Source of the DNA: Shewanella mangrovi
GTDB taxonomy: Bacteria; Pseudomonadota; Gammaproteobacteria; Enterobacterales; Shewanellaceae
Direction of reading: 5' to 3'
NCBI RefSeq assembly: GCF_000753795.1
Contig: NZ_JPEO01000014.1
Coordinates: 27,858 to 91,857, forward strand
Length of the DNA: 64,000 nucleotides
Shown: positions 32,645 through 40,276 of the stretch, piece after piece
Layout: every line of letters begins with the position of its first letter
How positions within the stretch are numbered: position 1 is the first letter of the stretch
Made by a program: the position numbers and the translations under genes
Notes under the pieces: generated by a model
Seen by the model: only the letters and a program-made list of their open reading frames with translations
The model's database searches: none
Told to the model about the DNA's origin: nothing

Positions 32645-34795
32645 TTAGTTAACTAAGCCACGACGTTTCAACAGTGCATCAACCGTTGGTTTATGACCAC
32701 GGAAGTTGATGTAATCTTGCATCAAGTCTTGGCTATTGCCTTTGGACAATACCGCTTCACGATATTTATCACCATTTTCTTGCTTCAGACCACCCATTTC
32801 CATCATGTGCTCAAATGAGTCTGCGGCAAATACTTCGGTCCACAGGTAAGCATAGTAACCTGCGTTGTAGCCGCCCGAGAAAGCATGGCTGAAGTAAGTT
32901 GAACGGTAGCGTGGCATGATTGGCGCGTAGTCCAGACCGTGTTTCGCCAGCGCTTTGGCTTCAAAGGCTTGCGCATCTTCGATTTCAGTACCTGGCTTGA
33001 TTGAGTGCCATTCCATATCGAGCAGTGCCGCGCCCAAGTATTCAACTGTGTTGTAACCTTGGTTAAAGCTTGCGGCAGCGCGAATTTTCTTCAGCAATTC
33101 TGCCGGAATTGGTTCGCCTGTTTTATAGTGCTTAGCGTAGTTCGCCAACACTGCAGGGTCGATTGCCCAGTCTTCGTTCGCTTGTGAAGGGAATTCTACA
33201 AAGTCACGCGCGGTTGAGGTGCCCGCCAGACTTGGGTATTTCACTTGTGAGAACAGACCGTGAATACCGTGGCCAAATTCGTGGAACATGGTCGACACTT
33301 CATCGAAGGTCAACAATGTCGGTTGGCCAGCGGCTGGTTTTGGAATGTTAAGTGCGTTGTAAACGACAGGCTTCTGACCTTTGAGGAAGTTCTGGGTCAC
33401 AATCTCATCCATCCACGCACCACCGTTTTTACCGGTACGCGCATAAGGATCGAGATAGAACAGACCGATGACACTGCCATCTTTATCATGGACTTCCCAT
33501 GCTTTAACGTTCTCTTCCCATACTGGCAAGTCAGGACGCGGTTTAAAGCTGATGCCATACAGTTTGTTCATGGCGAAGAACAAGCCGTCATTCAATACGG
33601 TATTGAATTCAAAGTAAGGTTTGATTTGGCTTTCGTCCAAATCGTATTTCGCCTTACGGACTTTCTCAGCGTAGTAGTTCCAATCCCACGGCTTCAGCTC
33701 GAAATCGCCGCCTTCAGCTTTGATTTCTTTTTGAATATCAGCCGCTTCTACTTTGGCTTTAGCAACCGCTTTAGGTGCTAAGTCATCCAGAATGCCAAAT
33801 ACGGCGTCTGGCTTACCGGCCATCTGATCAGCCAGTTTGTAATCTGCCCAAGTGGCATAGCCCAGCAGTTTGGCTTTGTCAGCACGCAGCTCAGCTTCTT
33901 TGATCACGATTGGGCCGTTATCGGCTTTGGCACGGTTGGCAGAGGTTTCCCAGATTTTTTGACGCAGTTCGCGGTTATCCAGGCTCATCAATATCGGTTG
34001 ACGAGTCGTGTTCACCAGAGTGATCAGATAGCCTTCTTTACCGGCTTTTTTCGCTGCATCCGCCAACGCGGCGATTTCATCATCACTTAAACCCGCCAAC
34101 TGGGCTTTGTCAGTCACCAGAATGGTATCGTCTTTAAATGACTTGAGGATGTTTTGGCCGAACTCAGTCGACAGTTTTGACAGTTCGCCATTCAACTCAC
34201 GCAGTGTGGCTTTATCTGCATCTGACAACTTAGCGCCAGCGCGAACAAAGTCAGTGTAATAGTGTTCAACCAAGCGCTGATCAACTGGATCTGTCAGTTG
34301 CTCTTTGGCGTCATAAATCGCTTTAACACGCTCAAACAGCTTTGGATTCATGTAAATATTGTCTGAATGTTCGGTCAGACGCGGCATGATGTCCGCTTCC
34401 AGTTTCTGTACCGCGTCGTTAGACAACAGGCCAGAGTATTGGAAGAATGCGCGCAAAGTACGGTCAAGGATTACACCACTTTTTTCCATCGCAACAATTG
34501 TGTTATCGAAGCTTGGTGCTTCACTGTTGTCGATGATCGCTTGAATTTGTTCGTTGTGTTGTTTCAGCCCTGCATCAAATGCTGGCAGGAAGTCGCTCAC
34601 AGTGATTTTATCGTATTGTGGCGCTTCGTAATCGAGTGGGCTCTTGCTAAGCAGTACGTTTTCAGCGGTCGCAGGCGCTGCTGCTTTGGTTTGAGCTACT
34701 GGTGCTTTAGTTTCGGCTACTGGGGCTTTTGATTCGCCACAAGCACTCAAAACCAGCGATGCACCGATCGCAGTCGCAATTAAAGTTTTACGCAT
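32645..34795 (-). CDS. M3 family peptidase (Dcp-like) lipoprotein
   Basis: 716 residues. A lipoprotein signal ends in SLVLSAC-GESK and is followed by an Ala/Pro/Lys linker, then the peptidase. The zinc site is His505-Glu506-Phe-Gly-His509 (FHEFGHGIHGL), and the C-terminal 'YRSTYFSHAFSGGYNAGYYAYLWTEVFAADSF' closely parallels the other M3 enzyme at 17.5 kb, so the two are paralogues. Anchored probably at the outer membrane, it would trim peptides in the periplasm. ATG 34795 is the obvious start from the signal. Single-gene unit with its own terminator. Confidence 0.93.
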   Translation of the reverse strand: MRKTLIATAIGASLVLSACGESKAPVAETKAPVAQTKAAAPATAENVLLSKSPLDYEAPQYDKITVSDFLPAFDAGLKQHNEQIQAIIDNSEAPSFDNTIVAMEKSGVILDRTLRAFFQYSGLLSNDAVQKLEADIMPRLTEHSDNIYMNPKLFERVKAIYDAKEQLTDPVDQRLVEHYYTDFVRAGAKLSDADKATLRELNGELSKLSTEFGQNILKSFKDDTILVTDKAQLAGLSDDEIAALADAAKKAGKEGYLITLVNTTRQPILMSLDNRELRQKIWETSANRAKADNGPIVIKEAELRADKAKLLGYATWADYKLADQMAGKPDAVFGILDDLAPKAVAKAKVEAADIQKEIKAEGGDFELKPWDWNYYAEKVRKAKYDLDESQIKPYFEFNTVLNDGLFFAMNKLYGISFKPRPDLPVWEENVKAWEVHDKDGSVIGLFYLDPYARTGKNGGAWMDEIVTQNFLKGQKPVVYNALNIPKPAAGQPTLLTFDEVSTMFHEFGHGIHGLFSQVKYPSLAGTSTARDFVEFPSQANEDWAIDPAVLANYAKHYKTGEPIPAELLKKIRAAASFNQGYNTVEYLGAALLDMEWHSIKPGTEIEDAQAFEAKALAKHGLDYAPIMPRYRSTYFSHAFSGGYNAGYYAYLWTEVFAADSFEHMMEMGGLKQENGDKYREAVLSKGNSQDLMQDYINFRGHKPTVDALLKRRGLVN

Positions 34796-35182
34796 CTTGA
34801 CTCCATTTGTGTCAGGCAGGTTACCGCTTCATTATGGAAATGCTGAGTAGTGAGTTCAGCGGCGGCGGTAATCCAGTTTAAACCGCTGCAAACCATAGCA
34901 ACTTTTGCTTACCGGAAACAATGACAGAGTTGTAAGAATTTCTGCATTTTGCGCGCAAAACCGAGGTTTTGCGTCATCCCGCTCAGAATAAAAACAGAAA
35001 AAGCATATTTTTCATTATCTTGTTATGTGCCTAAGCATCAGTTGTCAGCACAGGACAAACGCTATTCAATCAGGGCAACTGTTACAAAAATTCTGCCTAA
35101 TCGACTTAATAATGTTTCACAGACGCGGCTTCGCACGGCACACTATGGCAACTTTTGCTTTCTATGGTTATCAAGGTGCTTT
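34796..35182. other. Gene-free divergent region upstream of cpdB
   Basis: Contains promoters for the M3 lipoprotein (minus) and cpdB (plus). The plus frame is open from 34949 but does not look coding before the ATG at 35183. A 20-bp palindrome lies at 34954-34973. Confidence 0.5.
34954..34973. promoter_or_regulatory. 20-bp palindrome upstream of cpdB
   Basis: CGCAAAACC (34954-34962), GA, GGTTTTGCG (34965-34973), nine perfect pairs. The outer bases resemble a PurR operator half (CGCAAA...), but the centre is four bases longer than the E. coli site, so PurR is only a possibility. It lies about 210 bases before the cpdB start. Confidence 0.4.
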
Positions 35183-37222
35183 ATGGCCAGTAACAACTTT
35201 TTTGCCATGTCATTGCTTACCACCCTTGTGGGAGCTGGTTTTGCCGCTAACGCTTTTGCAAAAGCGGAAGTGCATCTGCGCGTGTTAGAAACCTCAGATC
35301 TGCACACCAATATCATGGATTACAACTATTATGCGGACAAAGAAGATCCCACTATCGGCTTGGCACGCACCGCGAGTTTAATCAAAGCCGCTCGTGATAG
35401 CGCCAGCAATAGCGTGTTAGTCGACAATGGCGATTTGTTGCAAGGCAGCCCAATGGGCGATTATGTAGCGCATCATGGTATCGACAAGGGTGACATTCAT
35501 CCGGTCTATAAGGCGATGAACACCTTAGATTATGCCGTGGGCAACATCGGCAACCATGAATTTAACTACGGTTTAGATTTTTTGCATCAGTCACTGAGTG
35601 GCGCTAAGTTTCCCTACATTAACGCTAACGTCTATTGTGACGCTGCCGAGTGTTGGGATGGCAAAAAACGCGGTGACCACCTGTTCACTCCTTATGTCAT
35701 TAAGCCGACCCAAGTGGTGGACAGCGACGGCCAGCAGCATACACTCAATATCGGCTATATTGGCTTTGTGCCGCCGCAAATTATGCTTTGGGATAAGCAA
35801 AACCTGCGCGATAAAGTCCGCGCTGAGAGCATTCTGTTGACCGCGCAAAAACTGGTGCCAGAGATGAAGGCCAAAGGTGCTGACATCATTATTGCGGTGC
35901 CACACTCAGGTATTGGCTCTAGCGAAAACCCCGGCGATCCCAATGCCGAAAACGCCGTGTATGCGTTGACTCGCGTAGCTGGTATCAACGCCATTTTATT
36001 TGGTCATAGCCATTCTGTTTTCCCCGCTGCTCGTTACCAAGGCTTGCCCAATACTGACGTTGAAAAAGGCTTAATGAATGGCATTCCTGCGGTCATGCCG
36101 GGTCGTTGGGGCGATAATATGGGACAAGTGGATCTCACTTTAACGCTTAACAATGGCCAATGGCAGGTCACTGATGCCAGTGCCAAAGCGGTACCGATTT
36201 TTGATGGTAAAAATCGCAAACCGCTGGTAACGGCCGATGGACATATTCATCAGGCGGTAGCGGCAGAACATCAAGGTACTATTGCGTTTATGTCGCGCCC
36301 TATCGGCCGTGCAAGTGAGGATATGTACAGTTTCCTGTCGCAAGTGCAGGATGATCCATCGGTGCAAATTGTCGCCGATGCGCAGCATGCAAAAGTGGCG
36401 CAAATGCTGCCACCTGAGTTACATGACCTCCCCGTGCTCTCAGCTGCTGCACCGTTTAAAGCGGGTGCCCGGCAAGCCTCGGCTAATGACGCCAATCAAT
36501 ATATTGAAGTCAGTAAGGGGTTGTTAACCTTTAAAAATGCTGCAGATCTGTACCTGTATCCCAACACGTTAGTGGCGGTAAAAATTAACGGTGCAGAACT
36601 CAAAGACTGGCTGGAATGTTCCGCTAATCAGTTCAATCAAATTGATCCGCATAGCAGCGCGCCACAGCCGTTAATTAACTTTAACCATCCCACCTATAAC
36701 TTTGATGTTATTGACGGCGTGAGCTATCGCATTGATGTGACACAACCGAGTAAGTTTGATAGCGATTGTCAGTTACAAAACCCCAATGCTGTGCGCATCA
36801 CCCATCTGAGTTACCAAGATGGTGACGGTAATCTGATCACGGGTGCAGCACTGGCAAAAATGCAGTTTATTGTGGCCACCAATAACTACCGTGCCTTTGG
36901 TGGCAAATTTGCGGGTACCGGTGCCGATCATGTGGTAATGGAATTGCCTGACACCAATCGCAAGGCGTTAGTTGATTACATCAGCATGATGTCGCGTGCC
37001 GACGGCAAAGGGGGGTTCGCGGGCAAGGTGAACCCGCAAGCGGACAACAACTGGGATTTTGCGGATATTAACAGCGATACAACGCTGGATATTCGCTTTT
37101 CGACACAAGACAGTGATAAGGCCAACGACTTCGTCAACGCTAACCACAGAAGACCGATGACGAAAGTGGGCAGTAATGCCAACGGATTTGCCGAATATCG
37201 TATCGACTTGAGCGGTAAGTAG
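35183..37222 (+). CDS. cpdB: Bifunctional 2',3'-cyclic-nucleotide 2'-phosphodiesterase/3'-nucleotidase
   Basis: 679 residues with a signal peptide (FFAMSLLTTLVGAGFAANAFA). The N-terminal metallophosphatase motifs are complete: 'LETSDLHTNI' (Asp, His), 'LVDNGDLLQGSPMGDY', 'GNIGNHEFNYGLDFL', 'IIAVPHSGIG' and 'ILFGHSHSVFP'. The C-terminal 5'-nucleotidase domain follows from about residue 380. A periplasmic enzyme that turns RNA-derived cyclic nucleotides into nucleosides for uptake. I chose ATG 35183 (AAGGTG upstream) rather than the open frame start 234 bases earlier. Followed by a terminator shared with the convergent HxlR gene. Confidence 0.95.
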   Translation: MASNNFFAMSLLTTLVGAGFAANAFAKAEVHLRVLETSDLHTNIMDYNYYADKEDPTIGLARTASLIKAARDSASNSVLVDNGDLLQGSPMGDYVAHHGIDKGDIHPVYKAMNTLDYAVGNIGNHEFNYGLDFLHQSLSGAKFPYINANVYCDAAECWDGKKRGDHLFTPYVIKPTQVVDSDGQQHTLNIGYIGFVPPQIMLWDKQNLRDKVRAESILLTAQKLVPEMKAKGADIIIAVPHSGIGSSENPGDPNAENAVYALTRVAGINAILFGHSHSVFPAARYQGLPNTDVEKGLMNGIPAVMPGRWGDNMGQVDLTLTLNNGQWQVTDASAKAVPIFDGKNRKPLVTADGHIHQAVAAEHQGTIAFMSRPIGRASEDMYSFLSQVQDDPSVQIVADAQHAKVAQMLPPELHDLPVLSAAAPFKAGARQASANDANQYIEVSKGLLTFKNAADLYLYPNTLVAVKINGAELKDWLECSANQFNQIDPHSSAPQPLINFNHPTYNFDVIDGVSYRIDVTQPSKFDSDCQLQNPNAVRITHLSYQDGDGNLITGAALAKMQFIVATNNYRAFGGKFAGTGADHVVMELPDTNRKALVDYISMMSRADGKGGFAGKVNPQADNNWDFADINSDTTLDIRFSTQDSDKANDFVNANHRRPMTKVGSNANGFAEYRIDLSGK

Positions 37223-37240
37223 TCTGGTGTCATTTTTCTC

Positions 37241-37280
37241 AAAAACGCCCTAATTGGTTCATCTGCCGTTAGGGCGTTTT
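37241..37280. terminator. Bidirectional terminator
   Basis: AAAAACGCCCTAA (37241-37253) pairs with TTAGGGCGTTTT (37269-37280). It overlaps the stop codon of the HxlR gene and serves cpdB from the other side. Confidence 0.8.
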
Positions 37281-37664
37281 AGATTTTTCAGCCTGTTGCC
37301 GTTGGTCATATTGCTGCTGTGAGTGCAGCATCTGTTCAACGTTGCTCTCAGCCCACTGCCCGACCAATTCAATGGTGTCAGCAAAAGATAATCCAAGCGA
37401 GGTCAGCTGATATTCAACAGTGATTGGCATGGTGGCAAACACCTGTCTGGCAATCATGCCATCTCGCTCTAACTGCTTGAGTTTCTGTGACAATACTTTT
37501 TGGGAGATACCATCAACCTGACGTTTTATCTCATTAAAACGCCGTGCTTCGCCATCCCGTAACAAACCGATAATCAAGACTACCCATCGTTCTGCCAGAC
37601 GCTCAAAGCACTGTCTCGCCGGGCAGCTGCGCGCGTAGACGTTGTAGCGGTTCAGCGCTGTCAT
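37269..37664 (-). CDS. HxlR family transcriptional regulator
   Basis: 131 residues with the HxlR winged helix-turn-helix: 'CPARQCFERLAERWVVLIIGLL' carrying the redox-capable N-terminal Cys, then 'RRFNEIKRQVDGISQKVLSQKLKQLERDGMI'. The C-terminal helix supports dimers. GGAGGAAACT immediately precedes ATG 37664; the longer frame is not used. It is divergent from a flavodoxin-type oxidoreductase, the classical HxlR/YodB layout in which the regulator represses the neighbouring quinone or electrophile-detoxifying enzyme. Confidence 0.9.
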   Translation of the reverse strand: MTALNRYNVYARSCPARQCFERLAERWVVLIIGLLRDGEARRFNEIKRQVDGISQKVLSQKLKQLERDGMIARQVFATMPITVEYQLTSLGLSFADTIELVGQWAESNVEQMLHSQQQYDQRQQAEKSKTP

Positions 37665-37707
37665 AGTTTCCTCCAGGTAACTAACGCACTTTTTTCTCCC
37701 TAATTGT

Positions 37708-37718
37708 AAACCTGGTTT
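37708..37718. promoter_or_regulatory. Candidate HxlR operator
   Basis: The short palindrome AAACC-T-GGTTT lies between the divergent regulator and flavodoxin genes, next to a -10-like TATACT (37725-37730). The position is right for autorepression and control of the flavodoxin gene. Confidence 0.35.
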
Positions 37719-37804
37719 CCAAAATATACTATTTACCCATCCATTATGTTGCTGCCCAGCCATTGGACGGCCTCAGATCATTCACAGTAGTAAGAGAGGA
37801 TTTT

Positions 37805-38359
37805 ATGGCGAATACCGTAGTGGTTTATTTTTCAGGTTATGGACACACCAAACGCGTAGCTGAATATGTCGCAGATGGCGCGAAGGCTCAACTGATTGCA
37901 ATCAGCCCTGAAGGCGATATCACTGATGCAGACTTTGACAGCCTTGCTAAAGCCGATGCCATCATCTTCGGTGCCCCTACCTATATGGGCGGCGCGCCAT
38001 GGCAATTTAAAAAGTTTGCTGATGCCACGTCTAAAGCTTGGTTCACCCAAGCATGGAAAGACAAAGTCTTTGGTGGTTTCACCAACTCCGCCAGCCTTAA
38101 CGGAGACAAACAAGTAACGCTGCAATATCTGCAAACCTTGGCGTCACAGCACGGTGGCATTTGGGTAAGTTTGGGCGTATTGCCAGCCAATACCCAAGCT
38201 GCGACCCGTAACGATGAAAACAACTTGGGGGCCTCTGTTGGGGTTTTAGTGCAATCCCCTTCTGACGCTGGCGCAGAAGTGATCCCAGAAGGTGATTTAG
38301 TTACCGCGCGTAACTATGGTGCCCGCGTTGCGGCTATCGCCAGCAAGTTTGTCGGCTAA
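37805..38359 (+). CDS. Flavodoxin-fold NAD(P)H oxidoreductase (WrbA-like)
   Basis: 184 residues. 'VVVYFSGYGHTKRVAEYVADGA' binds the FMN phosphate, and 'IIFGAPTYMGGAPWQFKKFADAT' and 'VFGGFTNSASLNGDKQVTL' frame the isoalloxazine ring. These are WrbA/flavodoxin_2 features, typical of two-electron quinone reductases that avoid semiquinone formation. GAGAGGA precedes ATG 37805. The divergent HxlR regulator suggests induction by quinones, aldehydes or other electrophiles; that is inference from the layout. Confidence 0.88.
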   Translation: MANTVVVYFSGYGHTKRVAEYVADGAKAQLIAISPEGDITDADFDSLAKADAIIFGAPTYMGGAPWQFKKFADATSKAWFTQAWKDKVFGGFTNSASLNGDKQVTLQYLQTLASQHGGIWVSLGVLPANTQAATRNDENNLGASVGVLVQSPSDAGAEVIPEGDLVTARNYGARVAAIASKFVG

Positions 38360-38394
38360 TCAGCGGTTATAGCTGTTTGTCGTAATTCACCAAT

Positions 38395-38423
38395 AAAAAA
38401 GCACCGTTGAACGGTGCTTTTTT
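38395..38423 (+). terminator. Terminator after the flavodoxin gene
   Basis: AAAAAA-GCACCGT (38401-38407), TGA, ACGGTGC (38411-38417)-TTTTTT. It is also usable by the convergent small gene. Confidence 0.92.
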
Positions 38424-38439
38424 ATTGCCACAAGGCCAA

Positions 38440-38691
38440 TCATTGATACAAGGCCTGAACCCGCTCAGCGTAATCATGCTCAGCGAACGAGAGCAACGCT
38501 TCTGCCGAATTGATCGGTGCTGCGGCGCGCAGTAACTTTAGCCGTCCCGGCTCTGAGAAGTGAGTAAAGTGCACTTCTTCATCATCCTTCATCACCACAT
38601 AATCACACTCATCATTGGCTGCACACCAGATAATGCGTTCCGCGGTAGTGTGTTCACGCATGGATTGCTCAACGGTAAATTTGGTCGTCAT
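38440..38691 (-). CDS. Small hypothetical protein (83 aa)
   Basis: An 83-residue soluble protein (TTKFTVEQSMREHTTAERIIWCAANDECDYVVMKDDEEVHF) I do not recognise. GAGGGCGACA precedes ATG 38691, so the 12 codons upstream are probably not translated. It lies between the flavodoxin terminator and the HIT gene, and could share a promoter with neither. Confidence 0.6.
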   Translation of the reverse strand: MTTKFTVEQSMREHTTAERIIWCAANDECDYVVMKDDEEVHFTHFSEPGRLKLLRAAAPINSAEALLSFAEHDYAERVQALYQ

Positions 38692-38820
38692 TGTCGCCCT
38701 CTTAATCGTTACGGCTAATGTCACCATTGTAGAAAGCTAATGCGCGTTGTGTGAGCTGAGCTTAGTTACAAAAGGTGCTGGATCGCACTTTTAATCGCAA
38801 GCCAGTATCACCACTGCCGA

Positions 38821-39255
38821 TTAGACCGCAGGGTTAGCAATAGCGCGGCGGATACGCTCGGCGATAGCGTCTAATTGGTCACTGTCCATTTTTTCGCTGG
38901 CATGCGCTTTTAGCGCTTTTAACGGGCCAGGCACCAAATGGAAATGCAGATGAGGCACGGTTTGACCGGCGTAACTGCCGTTATGTTGAAATACACTGCT
39001 ACCATCAACGCCCATCGCCTGTTCAAGCGCCTTACCCACTTTTTTTAGTGTCTGTAATACGGCGGTCGCGGCATCATCAGGCAATTGATAAAGTGTCACC
39101 GCTGGCACTTTTGGCAGTACCAGAAGATGTCCCGGCATCTGCGGCATAATGTCCATAAAGGCCAAGGTAAAATCATCTTCATAGACTTTTATGGCAGGCA
39201 ACTCACCACGAATAATGCGCGCGAAGATATTATTGGCGTCGTAATTCAAATCCAT
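38821..39255 (-). CDS. HIT family protein (Hint-type purine nucleoside phosphoramidase-like)
   Basis: 144 residues with the histidine triad H-x-H-x-H in 'VPHLHFHLVPG' and the upstream 'IFARIIRGELPAIKVYEDDFTLAFMDIMPQMPGHLLVLPK', the standard Hint core. It hydrolyses AMP-linked amides or esters. GGGAGAAC lies upstream of ATG 39255. It is divergent from yeaD. The physiological substrate is not known for most bacterial members. Confidence 0.93.
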   Translation of the reverse strand: MDLNYDANNIFARIIRGELPAIKVYEDDFTLAFMDIMPQMPGHLLVLPKVPAVTLYQLPDDAATAVLQTLKKVGKALEQAMGVDGSSVFQHNGSYAGQTVPHLHFHLVPGPLKALKAHASEKMDSDQLDAIAERIRRAIANPAV

Positions 39256-39398
39256 ATTGCAGTTCTCCCGTGAATGGTTGCGGCAGTGTTGCAGAAAATA
39301 TTCAACTTGAACAGCATTGCCGATAACAACTTAAATCGTAACGTAAAACCAGTTAAGCTATAGCCCATTCACTGTGCCAATGATTTGAGGGCAATCTC

Positions 39399-40250
39399 AT
39401 GGCTAGCATTCGCCAAATGGTTCATGCCAATGGGCTGGAATATCTACAGATCAATTCCGAGCGTTGCGAAGCGCGGATTTTCTTACAAGGTGCGCAAGTT
39501 GAGTATTTTGCGCCGACAGCTAAAGCGCCACTGTTGTGGGTATCAAGTGCCGACGAATATCAACCGGGCACCGGTGGACTCCGCGGTGGTATTCCGGTGT
39601 GCTGGCCATGGTTTGGCAATCATCCCAATAAAGATTGGCCTGCTCATGGTTTCGCTCGCAATAAAGTGTGGGATTGGATTGGCACGCAGGTTGAGGACGA
39701 AGTGGTGACACTCAAATTCACCCTGCCAACTAGCCAGTTTGAACGTCAATATTGGTCGCATGATACGCGCGTCGAGCTTGAGGTGGTGTTATCAGAAACC
39801 TTGAGCCTACACTTGACCAATATTAATCTTGGCAGCGAAAGCGTCACCCTCACCCAAGCACTACACAGCTATTTCCCTATCGGCGATATCCATCAACTGA
39901 TTGCAAGCGGCTTTAGCGGCGCCCAATATATTGAATTTGGTGAGGGCCCCTATGCTCAAGACGGTGATACGGTCAGCTTTGTCCGCGAAACCGATCGGGT
40001 CTATACCTCGCTAGCCTCCGTGCAACGGCTGCAATGCCCACTCGGCACCATCGAGGTCAGTCGCAATAACAGTACGTCGGCCGTATTGTGGAATCCATGG
40101 ATTGCCAAATCGCAACGGCTGTCGCGCTTTAACGGTGACGACTACTTGCAGATGGTATGTCTGGAAGCGGCAAATGTACTGGAAGATGCGGTGACGTTAG
40201 CAGCGGGACAATCTCACACGCTCAGCACCAGCATTCGTTGGTTAGACTGA
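39399..40250 (+). CDS. yeaD: D-hexose-6-phosphate mutarotase
   Basis: 283 residues of the aldose-1-epimerase fold, YeaD/YMR099c group: 'GGIPVCWPWFGNHPNKDWPAHGFARNKVW' (phosphate-binding Arg and catalytic His), 'LTQALHSYFPIGD' (second His) and 'MVCLEAANV' (Glu base). It interconverts alpha and beta glucose-6-phosphate. GAGGG precedes ATG 39399. The ydbH gene starts 26 bases after its stop, so the two may be cotranscribed, though their roles are unrelated. Confidence 0.93.
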   Translation: MASIRQMVHANGLEYLQINSERCEARIFLQGAQVEYFAPTAKAPLLWVSSADEYQPGTGGLRGGIPVCWPWFGNHPNKDWPAHGFARNKVWDWIGTQVEDEVVTLKFTLPTSQFERQYWSHDTRVELEVVLSETLSLHLTNINLGSESVTLTQALHSYFPIGDIHQLIASGFSGAQYIEFGEGPYAQDGDTVSFVRETDRVYTSLASVQRLQCPLGTIEVSRNNSTSAVLWNPWIAKSQRLSRFNGDDYLQMVCLEAANVLEDAVTLAAGQSHTLSTSIRWLD

Positions 40251-40276
40251 GTCACCCCAAGCGGTTGGAGCTAGGA

